Positions 1-14,360 of a DNA stretch of 64,000 nt are shown here, piece by piece; the first letter of the stretch is position 1, and every line of letters begins with the position of its first letter. The stretch covers positions 1-64,000 of the forward strand of contig DERO01000004.1 of the NCBI GenBank assembly GCA_002360945.1. Direction: 5' to 3'. Made by a program: the position numbers and the translations under genes. The notes under the pieces were generated by a model, which had not been told where the DNA came from, made no database searches, and saw only the letters and a program-made list of their open reading frames with translations. This DNA is from Leclercia adecarboxylata. GTDB taxonomy: Bacteria; Pseudomonadota; Gammaproteobacteria; Enterobacterales; Enterobacteriaceae.

Positions 1-16
1 CTCGTTTCCCGCTCCA
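1..16 (+). tRNA. 3' end of tRNA-Gly(GCC), partial
   Basis: The first 16 bases match the 3' T-arm, acceptor strand and encoded CCA of the E. coli glyV/X/Y tRNA-Gly(GCC), as I remember it. The rest lies outside the window. In E. coli three such tRNAs sit just upstream of queG, so the position fits. A T-rich stretch follows directly. Confidence 0.8.
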
Positions 17-286
17 AATTTTTTCTCCTCCTCCAGATATCCACCGCGGAAAGCCCCGCCGGGGATGACTTGTTTCATTTCTGACAAACTCTTCTTAACA
101 GACTTATCCACAGCTTTGTCTTTTTTCAGTGAATAGCCAAATACTTCGCCTGATGAATAGTAACTTTATAATTTATTGAAAATAATAAAGAAAATTTCAT
201 TTCAAAATGTTAAGCCGATCACTTGACCTGTAGCCGGGCCCAGAGTACTTCTGGCTTTTAAATTTTATTCACAGCCTGTGGAAACA
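17..286. other. AT-rich intergenic region with DnaA-box-like 9-mers
   Basis: No convincing coding sequence is seen between the tRNA end and the queG stop. One perfect DnaA-box 9-mer, TTATCCACA, lies at 104-112. A one-mismatch copy, TTATTCACA, is at 265-273, followed by a weaker reverse-orientation match. Positions 155-215 are strongly AT-rich. No strong terminator hairpin was found. Function is unknown. Confidence 0.4.
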
Positions 287-1424
287 TCATGCATCCCGTG
301 GTAGCCCTTTTTCCACCACCCGTACCAGCCTGATTTTCTGCGGTAATTGCACCTCGACGACGCAGGCATTTCGTTTGGCGATTTGCTGCGCAACCGCCCA
401 CTCTATGTGTTCATCAAGAAGTGGGTGCTCACCTCGGCGACTTTCCAGCGCCTGAAGATTGGCTTCATCCCAGGGAGCATTTCCCAGCGCGACCGCGATA
501 TTTCGCAGCCAGCGCAGATGCCCGATGCGGCGAATCGCCGATCCCTCCGTTACCTTCAGAAACCAGGCTTCGCTCCAGGCAAACAGCTCGATGAGCGGTG
601 GGGCGTGCAGGGCTTTACGCGGACTGAAGTCGTCCTCTTCCGTTAACTGTGAATAACGGTTCCACGGGCAGATCAACTGACAATCATCGCAGCCATAAAT
701 ACGATTGCCGATTAACGGCCGAAACTCTTCCGGGATCGCCCCTTCAAGTTCGATGGTCAGATAGGAGATGCAGCGGCGGGCATCGACAGTGTAAGGCTCA
801 ACGATGGCCCCGGTAGGGCAGATAGTCATGCAGGCCACACAGCGCCCACAGCCGTCCTCGACCGGCTTATCTATCGGGAGGGGGAGATCAATCAGTAGTT
901 CACCGAGGAAGAAGAAGGAGCCGGCGTCGCGGCTGAGGATAAGTGAGTGCTTACCTGTCCAGCCAAGCCCCGCTTTTTCAGCCAGCGGGCGCTCAAGGAC
1001 AGGCGCGGAATCGACAAAGGGTCTAAAATTCAGCGTGGCGCACTGCTGCTGGATCATTTCCCCGAGCTTTTTGAGCCGGTTACGCAACAGTTTATGATAA
1101 TCACGCCCCAGGGCATAACGGCTGACATAGCCCAGCGTGGGGTCTTTCAGCGTACTGGCAAAGGCGGCCCGGGCGGGAAGGTAGTTCATACGCACGCTGA
1201 TCACGCGCAGGGTCCCTGGCAACAGTTCATGCGGACGGGCGCGCATCATGCCATGACGCGCCATCCACTCCATCTCGCCGTGGTATTGCTTATCCAGCCA
1301 TGCCTGGAGCTTTGGCTCGCTGGCAGAGAGATCGGTATCGGTGATACCCACGTGTTGAAAACCAAGCTCAGCGCCCCACTGTTTAATGTTTTGCGCTAAC
1401 TGATTGAGATCGAGGGGCTGTGAC

Positions 1425-1426
<2 letters not shown>
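287..1426 (-). CDS. queG: Epoxyqueuosine reductase
   Basis: Cobalamin-dependent enzyme that reduces epoxyqueuosine to queuosine in the wobble base of GUN-anticodon tRNAs, the last step of queuosine synthesis in the cytoplasm. Two ferredoxin-like 4Fe-4S motifs are visible, CGRCVACMTICP and CDDCQLICPW, behind the N-terminal catalytic/B12 domain. The start MSQPLDLNQ at 1426 gives 379 aa, the E. coli length; an upstream in-frame ATG would add 35 residues that do not look like the family. The gene diverges from nnr and the two start codons share two bases. Identification is firm. Confidence 0.95.
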
Positions 1427-3405
<1,979 letters not shown>

Positions 3406-3421
3406 AAGAAGAGATAACGGG

Positions 3422-4753
3422 ATGATTAGTCGCGTTAAGAGTTGGTTGATGGCTGCAACGGTGCTGTTTTGTGCGCAGGCCGGGGCGGCAACGCTGTCCG
3501 ATATTCAGGTGTCCAACGGCGACAATCAGGCCAGGATCACCTTCAGCTTTATGGGCGATCCTGAGTATGCGTTTTCGCAGGACGATAAACGCAGCGTCGC
3601 GCTGGATATTAAACAGACCGGTGTCATTAAAGGGCTGCCGCTCCAGTTCAGCGGCAACAACCTGGTGCACCGCATTCGTTCCGGTACGCCGAAAGACGAT
3701 CAGTCCCTGCGCCTGGTGGTCGATTTAACACAGAACGGCAAGACCCGGGCGGTGAAGCAGCAGAACGGCGCGAACTATATGGTAATCTTTACCATCAACG
3801 CCGATGCACCGCCGCCGCCGCCACCGCCGGTGGTGGTGAAGCGGCTGGAAGCGCCTGTTGTGGCACAGCGCCCATCAGAGCCAGCCCGCAATCCGTTTAA
3901 ATCCGGCAGCGATCGTATTACCAGCGTCACCAGCAGCAACACGGTGACCCGTCCGGCGGCGCAGGCGCGCCAGGTCAACGGCGATAAAGTTATTATTGCC
4001 ATTGATGCCGGACACGGTGGCGATGATCCTGGCGCCATCGGGCCGGGCGGTACGCGTGAGAAGAACGTGACCATCGCCATTGCCCGCAAGCTGCGGACCT
4101 TGCTGAACGACGACCCGATGTTTAAGGGCGTGTTAACCCGCGACGGTGATTATTTTATCTCGGTGATGGGCCGTTCTGACGTGGCGCGTCAGCAGAACGC
4201 TAATTTCCTCGTCTCTGTGCATGCCGATGCGGCTCCCAACCGCAACGCGACGGGGGCATCCGTATGGGTGCTTTCCAACCGTCGTGCTAACAGCGAAATG
4301 GCAAACTGGCTTGAGGAACATGAAAAGCAATCCGAGCTGTTAGGCGGGGCAGGCGACGTGCTGGCGAACAGCCAGTCGGATCCCTACCTGAGCCAGGCGG
4401 TACTGGATTTACAGTTCGGCCATTCCCAGCGTGTCGGGTATGATGTGGCGACTAACGTCCTGAATCAGCTGCAAAGTGTCGGTTCCCTGCACAAGCGCCG
4501 CCCGGAACATGCCAGCCTGGGCGTGCTGCGTTCGCCGGATATCCCGTCCATTCTGGTGGAAACGGGCTTTATCAGTAATAACGCCGAAGAGCGCCTGCTG
4601 GGCAGCGACAGCTACCAGCAGCAGATTGCCGAAGCCATTTACAAAGGCCTGCGTAACTATTTTGATACGCATCCGCTCCAGTCTGCACCGCAGGGTGGGG
4701 CGGGGCAGACCGCCAGCGCCGTCTTACCGGGCGAGTCGACCTCGACCAACTAA
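3422..4753 (+). CDS. amiB: N-acetylmuramoyl-L-alanine amidase AmiB
   Basis: Periplasmic zinc amidase that cuts septal peptidoglycan during daughter-cell separation and is activated by EnvC at the divisome. A signal peptide (about residues 1-22) is followed by an AMIN domain, a proline-rich linker with seven consecutive prolines near residue 125, and an Amidase_3 domain. Zinc and catalytic motifs visible are [19 protein letters not shown] and VETGFISN. Length 443 aa is near the E. coli protein (about 445). The start at 3422 has a purine-rich site just upstream. Confidence 0.95.
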   Translation: MISRVKSWLMAATVLFCAQAGAATLSDIQVSNGDNQARITFSFMGDPEYAFSQDDKRSVALDIKQTGVIKGLPLQFSGNNLVHRIRSGTPKDDQSLRLVVDLTQNGKTRAVKQQNGANYMVIFTINADAPPPPPPPVVVKRLEAPVVAQRPSEPARNPFKSGSDRITSVTSSNTVTRPAAQARQVNGDKVIIAIDAGHGGDDPGAIGPGGTREKNVTIAIARKLRTLLNDDPMFKGVLTRDGDYFISVMGRSDVARQQNANFLVSVHADAAPNRNATGASVWVLSNRRANSEMANWLEEHEKQSELLGGAGDVLANSQSDPYLSQAVLDLQFGHSQRVGYDVATNVLNQLQSVGSLHKRRPEHASLGVLRSPDIPSILVETGFISNNAEERLLGSDSYQQQIAEAIYKGLRNYFDTHPLQSAPQGGAGQTASAVLPGESTSTN

Positions 4754-4762
4754 GGAGATTTC

Positions 4763-6610
4763 ATGCCGATCCAGGTTCTGCCGCCGCAGCTTGCGAACCA
4801 AATCGCCGCCGGTGAGGTGGTAGAACGACCTGCGTCGGTAGTGAAAGAGCTGGTGGAGAACAGTCTCGATGCGGGGGCGACCCGCATCGACATTGATATT
4901 GAACGCGGCGGGGCGAAACTCATTCGGATCCGCGATAACGGCTGCGGCATCAAAAAAGAGGAGCTGGCCCTGGCGCTGGCCCGTCACGCCACCAGCAAAA
5001 TTGCCTCTCTTGACGATCTCGAAGCCATTATCAGCCTCGGTTTTCGCGGCGAAGCGCTGGCCAGCATCAGCTCCGTCTCCCGCTTAACGCTCACCTCCCG
5101 CACCGCAGAACAGCCGGAAGCCTGGCAGGCTTACGCCGAAGGCCGGGATATGGACGTGACGGTGAAACCTGCCGCGCATCCGGTGGGCACCACGCTGGAA
5201 GTGCTGGATCTCTTCTACAACACCCCCGCGCGGCGCAAATTTATGCGCACCGAGAAAACCGAATTCGGCCATATCGACGAGATTATTCGCCGTATTGCGC
5301 TGGCGCGTTTCGATGTCACCATCAACCTGAGCCATAACGGCAAAATGATGCGCCAGTACCGCGCCGTGGCGCAGGGTGGGCAGAAAGAGCGCCGGCTAGG
5401 TGCCATCTGCGGTACGCCGTTTCTGGAACAGGCGCTGGCCATTGAGTGGCAGCACGGCGATCTGACCCTGCGCGGCTGGGTGGCGGATCCCAAAGCGAGC
5501 AGTGCGGCGTTTGCGGAGATCCAGTATTGCTACGTCAACGGGCGCATGATGCGCGACCGGCTGATCAACCATGCTATCCGCCAGGCGTGCGAGGATAAAC
5601 TCGGTGCCGGAGAACAGCCTGCATTTGTGCTGTATCTGGAGATTGACCCGCATCAGGTGGATGTGAACGTCCATCCGGCGAAACATGAAGTGCGTTTTCA
5701 TCAGTCGCGGCTGGTGCATGACTTTATCTACCAGGGCGTGCTGAGCGTATTACAACAGCAGGTCGAGCCGACCCTGCCGTTGAGTGATGTAGCGCCTGCG
5801 CCGCGTCCGATTCCGGAGAATCGCGTTGCGGCAGGCAGAAACCAGTTTGCTGAACCGGCTGTTGCCCGTGAACCAGCCACACCGCGTTATACATCCAGCG
5901 GCTCAGCTCCCCGGGCATCGGGTGCCAGTTATCCCCATGCTCAGCCGGGTTATCAAAAGCAGGCGGGCGCGGTCTATCGCACATTGTTGGATATCCCGGC
6001 CCCGGTGCAGAAAACAGAAGAGGTCGCGCCTGCTGCTGCTTCGCTGGTGGGACATAGCCAAAGCTTTGGTCGGGTGCTGACCATCGTAGCGCCGGATGCG
6101 GCCCTGCTGGAGCGTGACGGCCAGCTGGCGCTGTTATCCTTGCCAGTGGCCGAACGCTGGTTAAAACAGGCGCAGCTTGCGCCCGGTCCGCATCAGGCCT
6201 GCGCCCAGCCGCTGCTGATCCCGGTGCGGATAAAAATCTCGGCGCAGGAGACGCAGGTTATCCAGCGCTATCAAAAGGCGCTGGCTGAAATGGGTATCGA
6301 AGTAGTAACCGAAGCGCACCATGTCACGCTTCGGGCGGTGCCTTTACCCTTACGCCAACAAAATTTACAAAACTTGATTCCTGAACTGATAGGCTACCTG
6401 GCGCAACAAACGACGTTTGATGCCGGCAACACCGCGCAGTGGATCGCCCGCCAGCTGGCCAGCGAGCATTCGACGTGGAGTATGGCGCAGGCGATCACGG
6501 TGCTGGCGGAGGTCGAACGCCTCTGTCCGCAGCTGGTGAAAGCGCCGCCGGGTGGTTTGTTGCAACCTGTAGATCTACAAACGGCTAAGAACGCCCTGAA
6601 AAATGAGTAA
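4763..6610 (+). CDS. mutL: DNA mismatch repair protein MutL
   Basis: GHKL-family ATPase that links MutS mismatch recognition to MutH nicking and UvrD unwinding. ATP-binding motifs in the N-terminal domain are ENSLDAG, DNGCGI and [11 protein letters not shown] variable proline/alanine-rich linker (about residues 335-430) precedes the dimerisation domain. The 615 aa length equals E. coli MutL. No endonuclease motif of the DQHA(x)2E(x)4E type is seen, as expected for a species that uses MutH. Shine-Dalgarno AAGGAG lies 6 nt before the start, and the end overlaps miaA by 8 nt. Confidence 0.97.
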   Translation: MPIQVLPPQLANQIAAGEVVERPASVVKELVENSLDAGATRIDIDIERGGAKLIRIRDNGCGIKKEELALALARHATSKIASLDDLEAIISLGFRGEALASISSVSRLTLTSRTAEQPEAWQAYAEGRDMDVTVKPAAHPVGTTLEVLDLFYNTPARRKFMRTEKTEFGHIDEIIRRIALARFDVTINLSHNGKMMRQYRAVAQGGQKERRLGAICGTPFLEQALAIEWQHGDLTLRGWVADPKASSAAFAEIQYCYVNGRMMRDRLINHAIRQACEDKLGAGEQPAFVLYLEIDPHQVDVNVHPAKHEVRFHQSRLVHDFIYQGVLSVLQQQVEPTLPLSDVAPAPRPIPENRVAAGRNQFAEPAVAREPATPRYTSSGSAPRASGASYPHAQPGYQKQAGAVYRTLLDIPAPVQKTEEVAPAAASLVGHSQSFGRVLTIVAPDAALLERDGQLALLSLPVAERWLKQAQLAPGPHQACAQPLLIPVRIKISAQETQVIQRYQKALAEMGIEVVTEAHHVTLRAVPLPLRQQNLQNLIPELIGYLAQQTTFDAGNTAQWIARQLASEHSTWSMAQAITVLAEVERLCPQLVKAPPGGLLQPVDLQTAKNALKNE

Positions 6611-7553
6611 CTTGAGTAATACCAGCCTGCCTAAGGCGATATTTTTGATGGGGCCAACAGCCTCCGGTAAAACCGCGTTAGCCATTGAGTTACGTAAAGT
6701 TTTGCCAGTAGAGTTGATTAGCGTTGATTCCGCCCTTATTTATCAGGGGATGGATATTGGTACGGCAAAGCCTAACGCGGATGAATTACGCGCGGCACCG
6801 CACCGATTACTGGATATTCTCGACCCGGCGCAGGCTTACTCAGCGGCAGATTTTCGTCGCGATGCTCTGGCCCAGATGGCAGAGATTACCGCAGCAGGGC
6901 GTATTCCCCTGTTAGTGGGTGGAACAATGCTCTATTTCAAGGCCTTACTGGAAGGGTTGTCGCCGTTGCCATCGGCGGATCCGGCGGTAAGAGCCAAAAT
7001 TGAGCAACAGGCGGCAGAGCAGGGATGGGGTGCGCTGCACGAGCAACTGGCGAAAATCGATCCGGTTGCCGCAGCACGTATTCATCCAAATGATCCGCAA
7101 AGGCTTTCCCGGGCACTGGAAGTTTTTTTCATTTCGGGTAAAACTTTAACGGAACTGACGCAAACGTCAGGAGAGGCTCTGCCGTATCAGGTGCATCAGT
7201 TCGCCATCGCCCCGGCGAGCCGTGAACTGCTCCATCAGCGAATTGAGCAGCGTTTTCATCAGATGTTAGCTTCAGATTTTGAAGCAGAAGTGCGGGCGCT
7301 ATTTGCCCGTGGAGATTTGCATACGGATATGCCTTCCATTCGTTGTGTGGGTTATCGCCAGATGTGGTCATACATTGAAGGTGAAATTTCACATGATGAA
7401 ATGGTTTATCGAGGTATTTGCGCCACGAGACAGTTGGCGAAACGCCAGATAACCTGGTTGCGCGGTTGGGACGGTGTTCACTGGTTAGACAGTGAAAAGC
7501 CACAACAGGCGTTACATGATGTATTACAGGTTGTTGGTGATATCGCAGACTGA
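6603..7553 (+). CDS. miaA: tRNA dimethylallyltransferase
   Basis: Transfers a dimethylallyl group to N6 of A37 in tRNAs reading UNN codons, the first step of ms2i6A. Walker A is MGPTASGKT near residue 16; the family signatures [16 protein letters not shown] and VGGTMLYF follow. Length of 316 aa is standard. It overlaps mutL and precedes hfq by 85 nt. In E. coli promoters for hfq lie within miaA; I could not assign them here. Confidence 0.96.
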   Translation: MSNLSNTSLPKAIFLMGPTASGKTALAIELRKVLPVELISVDSALIYQGMDIGTAKPNADELRAAPHRLLDILDPAQAYSAADFRRDALAQMAEITAAGRIPLLVGGTMLYFKALLEGLSPLPSADPAVRAKIEQQAAEQGWGALHEQLAKIDPVAAARIHPNDPQRLSRALEVFFISGKTLTELTQTSGEALPYQVHQFAIAPASRELLHQRIEQRFHQMLASDFEAEVRALFARGDLHTDMPSIRCVGYRQMWSYIEGEISHDEMVYRGICATRQLAKRQITWLRGWDGVHWLDSEKPQQALHDVLQVVGDIAD

Positions 7554-7626
7554 ATGTGTACAATTAAGCCGTATCGTGCGCAATTTTTCAGAATCGCAAG
7601 GTTCTAAGTACAAAACAAGCATATAA

Positions 7627-7947
<321 letters not shown>

Positions 7948-8023
7948 GGTTACTGGCTGTTATTTCCATATCGGGGAGCCAGGTTTCTGCGTTCCCCGCT
8001 GATCTTTTTTGAGAGGTTTACGC

Positions 8024-9304
8024 TTGTTTGACCGTTATGATGCCGGTGAGCAGGCGGTGCTGGTACACATCTATTTTTCGCAAGACAAAGATATGGAAGA
8101 TCTCCAGGAGTTTGAAGCTCTGGTCTCTTCCGCCGGTGTCGAAGCAATGCAGGTGATTACCGGTAGCCGTAAAGCGCCGCACCCAAAGTATTTTGTTGGT
8201 GAAGGTAAAGCAGTAGAGATTGCGGATGCCGTTAAAGCGACTGGCGCATCAGTCGTGCTTTTTGATCACGCCCTGACACCGGCCCAGGAACGCAACCTGG
8301 AACGTCTGTGTGAATGCCGTGTTATCGATCGGACGGGTTTGATTTTAGACATTTTTGCTCAACGTGCGCGTACCCATGAAGGGAAACTGCAGGTTGAGCT
8401 GGCGCAGTTGCGCCATCTGGCGACGCGCCTGGTGCGCGGCTGGACACACCTTGAAAGACAGAAAGGCGGGATTGGTTTGCGTGGTCCGGGTGAAACCCAG
8501 CTCGAAACCGACCGTCGCTTGCTGCGTGGCCGTATAACCCAGATCCTCTCCCGGCTGGAAAAAGTTGAGAAGCAACGTGAGCAGGGGCGCCGCTCCCGAC
8601 AGAAAGCAGACATTCCGACGGTGTCGCTTGTCGGTTATACCAACGCCGGTAAATCCACCCTGTTCAACCAGATTACTGAGGCCCAGGTGTATGCCGCAGA
8701 CCAGCTGTTTGCGACCCTGGATCCGACGCTGCGCCGCATTGATGTGACGGACGTCGGTGAAACCGTGCTGGCGGATACCGTTGGGTTTATCCGTCATCTG
8801 CCGCACGATCTGGTGGCCGCGTTTAAAGCCACCCTGCAGGAGACCCGTCAGGCGACGTTGCTGTTGCATGTCATTGACGCTGCGGATGTCCGTCTGCAGG
8901 AAAACATTGATGCAGTGAATATCGTGCTGGAAGAAATTGACGCGCACGAGATCCCGACGCTGCTGGTGATGAACAAAATCGATATGCTGGACGGTTTTGA
9001 GCCGCGTATCGACAGAAATGAAGAGAACATACCGATTCGGGTCTGGCTTTCTGCCCAGACCGGTGTCGGTGTACCACTGCTTTTCCAGGCCTTAACAGAA
9101 CGTCTTTCCGGTGAAGTGGCCCAGCACACGCTGCGTCTGCCACCCGAGGAAGGCCGACTGCGCAGCCGTTTTTATCAGCTTCAGGCGATAGAAAAAGAGT
9201 GGATGGAGGATGACGGCAGCGTGGGGTTGCAAGTGCGTATGCCGATCGTTGACTGGCGTCGCCTCTGTAAACAAGAACCTGCGCTGGTCGACTACGTCGT
9301 CTGA
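8024..9304 (+). CDS. hflX: Ribosome-associated GTPase HflX (TTG start)
   Basis: GTPase that binds and splits stalled or heat-damaged 70S ribosomes. The N-terminal HflX domain and glycine-rich helical linker ([14 protein letters not shown]) precede the G domain with G1 [10 protein letters not shown]3 DTVGF and G4 NKID. I chose the TTG at 8024: it sits 7 nt after GAGAGG and gives 426 aa beginning at the family's FDRYDAGEQ, exactly the E. coli length. The upstream in-frame TTG at 8009 lacks such a site. It lies between hfq and hflK in the usual order. Confidence 0.94.
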   Translation: MFDRYDAGEQAVLVHIYFSQDKDMEDLQEFEALVSSAGVEAMQVITGSRKAPHPKYFVGEGKAVEIADAVKATGASVVLFDHALTPAQERNLERLCECRVIDRTGLILDIFAQRARTHEGKLQVELAQLRHLATRLVRGWTHLERQKGGIGLRGPGETQLETDRRLLRGRITQILSRLEKVEKQREQGRRSRQKADIPTVSLVGYTNAGKSTLFNQITEAQVYAADQLFATLDPTLRRIDVTDVGETVLADTVGFIRHLPHDLVAAFKATLQETRQATLLLHVIDAADVRLQENIDAVNIVLEEIDAHEIPTLLVMNKIDMLDGFEPRIDRNEENIPIRVWLSAQTGVGVPLLFQALTERLSGEVAQHTLRLPPEEGRLRSRFYQLQAIEKEWMEDDGSVGLQVRMPIVDWRRLCKQEPALVDYVV

Positions 9305-9420
9305 CCGGAAAGGAGATGCCTGAAGGTTTTTGCCCTTTGGGATACCCAAATCGCCATGGATGCTCCGGCATGCCAGGCGTTTGAAGGTATATCACCGCAT
9401 AACAAATATGGAGCACATAC

Positions 9421-10677
9421 ATGGCGTGGAATCAGCCCGGTAATAACGGACAAGACCGCGACCCGTGGGGGAGCAGCAATAATCAAGGCGGCAACTCCGG
9501 GGGAAATGGCAACAAAGGTGGTCGCGAGCAGGGGCCACCCGATCTGGATGATATCTTCCGCAAGCTGAGTAAAAAGCTGGGCGGTCTTGGCGGTGGTAAA
9601 GGGACTGGCGGCGGTACGGGCCAGGGTCCACGTCCTCACATGGGCGGTCGTGTAGTTGGCATTGTTGCGGCAGCTGCCGTGATTATCTGGGCTGCCAGCG
9701 GGTTCTACACTATCAAAGAAGCCGAGCGCGGTGTTGTCACCCGTTTTGGTAAATTCAGCCATCTGGTTGAGCCGGGCCTGAACTGGAAGCCAACCTTTAT
9801 CGATGACGTCACCGCGGTGAACGTTGAGTCGGTGCGTGAACTGGCGGCGTCCGGCGTGATGCTGACGTCTGACGAAAACGTGGTGCGCGTTGAGATGAAC
9901 GTGCAGTATCGCGTGACCGATCCACAGCACTATCTGTTTAGCGTGACCAGTGCTGACGACAGCCTGCGTCAGGCTACCGATAGCGCCCTGCGCGGCGTGA
10001 TCGGTAAATACACTATGGACCGCATTCTGACCGAAGGACGTACCGTTATTCGTAGCGATACCCAGCGCGAGCTGGAAGAGACCATCCGTCCGTACAACAT
10101 GGGTATCACCCTGCTGGACGTCAACTTCCAGGCTGCTCGTCCGCCTGAAGAGGTGAAAGCGGCGTTTGACGATGCGATTGCTGCCCGTGAAAACGAACAG
10201 CAGTACATCCGTGAAGCGGAAGCGTATATCAACGAAGTTCAGCCGCGTGCAAACGGTCAGGCACAGCGTATCCTCGAAGAAGCGCGCGCCTATAAGACTC
10301 AGACCATCCTCGAAGCTCAGGGTGAAGTGGCGCGTTTCGCGAAGCTGCTGCCTGAATATAAAGCCGCGCCGGAGATTACCCGCGAGCGTCTCTATATCGA
10401 GACCATGGAGAAGGTGCTGAGCCATACCCGTAAGGTACTGGTGAATGACAGCAAAAATGGCAACCTGATGGTTCTGCCACTGGATCAGATGCTGAAGGGC
10501 GGTAACGCCGCTGGCGCGAAGAATGACACCAGCGGGGCGAATAACCTGCTGCGTCTGCCACCGGCCTCATCAGGCAACTCCAGCGCTAATACCACCTCTT
10601 CTTCAAACGATGGTGACATCATGGACCAACGCCGCGCCAACGCGCAGCGTAACGACTACCAGCGTCAGGGGGAATAA
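9421..10677 (+). CDS. hflK: FtsH modulator HflK
   Basis: Inner-membrane SPFH/prohibitin protein that forms a large cage with HflC around the protease FtsH. A glycine- and asparagine-rich cytoplasmic N-terminus (about 75 residues) precedes one transmembrane segment (VGIVAAAAVIIWAASGFY, near 76-97), then the SPFH domain, a long Ala/Glu-rich helical region and an Asn/Ser-rich tail. Length is 418 aa, the normal size. hflC starts 2 nt after its stop, consistent with coupled translation of the two subunits. Confidence 0.96.
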   Translation: MAWNQPGNNGQDRDPWGSSNNQGGNSGGNGNKGGREQGPPDLDDIFRKLSKKLGGLGGGKGTGGGTGQGPRPHMGGRVVGIVAAAAVIIWAASGFYTIKEAERGVVTRFGKFSHLVEPGLNWKPTFIDDVTAVNVESVRELAASGVMLTSDENVVRVEMNVQYRVTDPQHYLFSVTSADDSLRQATDSALRGVIGKYTMDRILTEGRTVIRSDTQRELEETIRPYNMGITLLDVNFQAARPPEEVKAAFDDAIAARENEQQYIREAEAYINEVQPRANGQAQRILEEARAYKTQTILEAQGEVARFAKLLPEYKAAPEITRERLYIETMEKVLSHTRKVLVNDSKNGNLMVLPLDQMLKGGNAAGAKNDTSGANNLLRLPPASSGNSSANTTSSSNDGDIMDQRRANAQRNDYQRQGE

Positions 10678-10679
10678 CG

Positions 10680-11681
10680 ATGCGTAAGTCAGTTATTGCG
10701 ATCATCATCATCGTGCTGGTCGTGCTTTATACCTCTATTTTTGTGGTTAAAGAGGGCGAGCGCGGAATTACCCTGCGTTTTGGCAAAGTCCTGCGTGACA
10801 GCGAAAACAAACCGCTGGTCTACGAGCCGGGTCTGCACTTTAAGATCCCCATGATCGAATCGGTTAAAACCCTGGATGCCCGTATCCAGACCATGGATAA
10901 CCAGGCCGATCGCTTCGTGACCAAAGAGAAGAAAGACCTGATTGTCGACTCGTACATCAAGTGGCGCATCAGTGATTTCAGTCGTTACTATCTGGCGACC
11001 GGCGGCGGTGACGTCTCTCAGGCAGAAGTGCTGCTGAAACGTAAGTTCTCTGACCGTCTGCGTTCTGAAATTGGTCGTCTGGATGTGAAAGACATCGTTA
11101 CCGATTCCCGTGGTCGTCTGACCCTGGAAGTGCGCGATGCCCTGAACTCCGGCTCTGCAGGCACGGAAGATGAAGTGACCACCCCAGCGGCTGACGATGC
11201 GATCGCCAAAGCAGCTGAGCGTGTTCAGGCTGAAACCAACGGTAAAGTGCCGGTGATCAACCCGAACAGTATGGCCGCGTTAGGTATTGAAGTGGTGGAT
11301 GTGCGTATCAAGCAGATCAACCTGCCGACCGAAGTGTCCGAAGCGATTTACAACCGTATGCGCGCTGAGCGTGAAGCGGTAGCCCGTCGCCATCGTTCAC
11401 AGGGTCAGGAAGAGGCTGAAAAGCTGCGCGCAACCGCAGACTATGAAGTGACGAAAACGCTGGCGGAAGCCGAGCGTCAGGGACGTATCCAGCGTGGTGA
11501 AGGCGATGCCGAAGCCGCGAAACTGTTCGCCGATGCGTTCAGTCAGGATCCGGACTTCTACGCCTTTATCCGTAGCCTGCGTGCCTATGAAAGCAGCTTC
11601 CAGAGCAATCAGGACGTGATGGTTCTTAGCCCGGATAGCGATTTCTTCCGCTATATGAAATCACCGACCACCAGTCGCTGA
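10680..11681 (+). CDS. hflC: FtsH modulator HflC
   Basis: Partner of HflK in the FtsH-HflKC complex, which limits access of FtsH to some membrane substrates. One N-terminal transmembrane helix (about residues 5-22) is followed by an SPFH domain starting at VVKEGERGITLRFGKV. An Ala/Glu-rich coiled region carries the end of the protein. Length is 333 aa against about 334 in E. coli. It is last in the operon, with a strong terminator 20 nt downstream. Confidence 0.96.
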   Translation: MRKSVIAIIIIVLVVLYTSIFVVKEGERGITLRFGKVLRDSENKPLVYEPGLHFKIPMIESVKTLDARIQTMDNQADRFVTKEKKDLIVDSYIKWRISDFSRYYLATGGGDVSQAEVLLKRKFSDRLRSEIGRLDVKDIVTDSRGRLTLEVRDALNSGSAGTEDEVTTPAADDAIAKAAERVQAETNGKVPVINPNSMAALGIEVVDVRIKQINLPTEVSEAIYNRMRAEREAVARRHRSQGQEEAEKLRATADYEVTKTLAEAERQGRIQRGEGDAEAAKLFADAFSQDPDFYAFIRSLRAYESSFQSNQDVMVLSPDSDFFRYMKSPTTSR

Positions 11682-11700
11682 TTCTAACCGCGTGAATAAT

Positions 11701-11730
11701 AAAAAGGCGCCTCATAGAGGCGCCTTTTTT
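11701..11730. terminator. Bidirectional rho-independent terminator after hflC
   Basis: A near-perfect hairpin (AAAAAGGCGCCTC, loop ATA, GAGGCGCCTTTTTT) is A-rich on one side and T-rich on the other, so it can work in both directions. It ends the hfl operon and also lies 3 nt beyond the stop of the minus-strand microcin-like gene. Confidence 0.92.
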
Positions 11731-11733
11731 ACA

Positions 11734-12024
11734 TCAGTTTCCCAGCCATTTATTCAGCAGACTGCCGACAACCGGCAGACCCGCCAGGGCTGATTCAATC
11801 TTCCCGCCAATGGAGGAGCCGATTGATTTACCCATATTCCCACCCAGATCCGGAGCGATAGTCGTCAGGTTAATGGTGCCAATCAGTGGAACGTCGATGT
11901 TGAGCAGTTCACCGCCTTTCGACCAGGCTGCCGCACCGATTTTGCTGCCCAAAGACGCCAGGTTATCCTGCAACCAGCCTGCACCGCTCACGCATTCAAT
12001 TTCAAAAGCTGTTAATTCTTTCAT
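11734..12024 (-). CDS. Putative class II microcin-like bacteriocin precursor (orphan)
   Basis: I do not recognise a named gene. From the fourth in-frame ATG (12024; AGGA lies 8 nt upstream) the product is 96 aa. The first 15 residues, MKELTAFEIECVSGA, look like the double-glycine leader of class II microcins: 15 residues, hydrophobic at the key spacing, VSGA before the cut, then Gly. The GA|G junction and leader length match what I remember of microcin E492. The predicted 81-residue core is Gly/Ala/Ser/Leu-rich, cysteine-free, with GxxxG-type spacing and a hydrophobic C-terminal stretch ending in NKWLGN. It lacks the Ser-rich tail of siderophore microcins. No immunity, peptidase-ABC exporter or HlyD-type gene is in the window. 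Earlier starts at 12033 or 12027 would add 3 or 1 residues. Confidence 0.62.
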   Translation of the reverse strand: MKELTAFEIECVSGAGWLQDNLASLGSKIGAAAWSKGGELLNIDVPLIGTINLTTIAPDLGGNMGKSIGSSIGGKIESALAGLPVVGSLLNKWLGN

Positions 12025-12033
12025 CATAATCAT

Positions 12034-13693
<1,660 letters not shown>

Positions 13694-13703
13694 TGAGGGT
13701 TTT

Positions 13704-13773
13704 GCCCGGCGGCGTTGCGCCTGCCGGGCCTACAGAACTTCATCACAGGCCGGATAAGCAACGCGCATCCGGC
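13704..13773. repeat. REP/BIME palindromic repeats after purA
   Basis: Two GC-rich imperfect palindromes of the enterobacterial REP type (GCCCGGCGGCGT...GCCGGGCCTAC and GGCCGGATAAGC...GCATCCGGC) lie in opposite orientation between purA and nsrR. Such elements commonly stabilise upstream mRNA 3' ends and bind gyrase or IHF. Confidence 0.8.
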
Positions 13774-13896
13774 TTTTTCTTTCTCCTTCCCGCCTTTCAG
13801 TTCAAATAAATTAGCCGCCAACTATCTGGCTGGTTTATCATCATTAATGAATATCTCTGCGGATATACCGCGATTTACCCTTTTCCTGAGGTTGAT

Positions 13897-14322
13897 GTGC
13901 AGTTAACAAGCTTCACCGATTACGGATTACGCGCGCTGATCTACATGGCGTCGTTACCCGATGGACAGATGACCAGTATCTCTGAGGTGACAGAGGTGTA
14001 CGGTGTGTCCCGTAATCATATGGTCAAAATAATCAATCAACTTAGCCGTGCCGGATACGTTGCTGCCGTCCGCGGGAAAAATGGCGGCATCCGCCTGGGT
14101 AAACCGGCACAGAGTATTCGTGTTGGCGATGTGGTACGTGAACTGGAGCCGTTGACTCTGGTGAACTGCAGCAGTGCGTTCTGCCACATTACCCCTGCCT
14201 GTCGTCTGAAACAGGCACTTTCTAAGGCCGTGCAAAGTTTTCTCATGGAGCTGGATAACTATACGCTGGCCGATTTGGTTGAAGAGAATCAACCGCTGTA
14301 TAAATTATTGCTGGTGGAATGA
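13897..14322 (+). CDS. nsrR: Nitric-oxide-sensing Rrf2 repressor NsrR (GTG start)
   Basis: Rrf2-family repressor whose iron-sulfur cluster is nitrosylated by NO, releasing targets such as hmp and ytfE. A winged helix with recognition region [16 protein letters not shown] occupies the N-terminal half. The three cluster cysteines are Cys91, Cys96 and Cys102 ([12 protein letters not shown]). The GTG start after TGAGGTTGAT gives 141 aa, the E. coli length and N-terminus. It precedes rnr, whose start lies 38 nt past its stop. A perfect NsrR operator occurs in this window at 49456-49478. Confidence 0.96.
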   Translation: MQLTSFTDYGLRALIYMASLPDGQMTSISEVTEVYGVSRNHMVKIINQLSRAGYVAAVRGKNGGIRLGKPAQSIRVGDVVRELEPLTLVNCSSAFCHITPACRLKQALSKAVQSFLMELDNYTLADLVEENQPLYKLLLVE

Positions 14323-14360
14323 AGAAAATTTCCACCGGAGATGACAACGGAGGAACCGCT

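Noticed and set aside
9292..10425. 377-aa open frame opposite hflK
   Set aside because: It is the shadow of hflK, whose SPFH domain and spacing to hflC are unmistakable.
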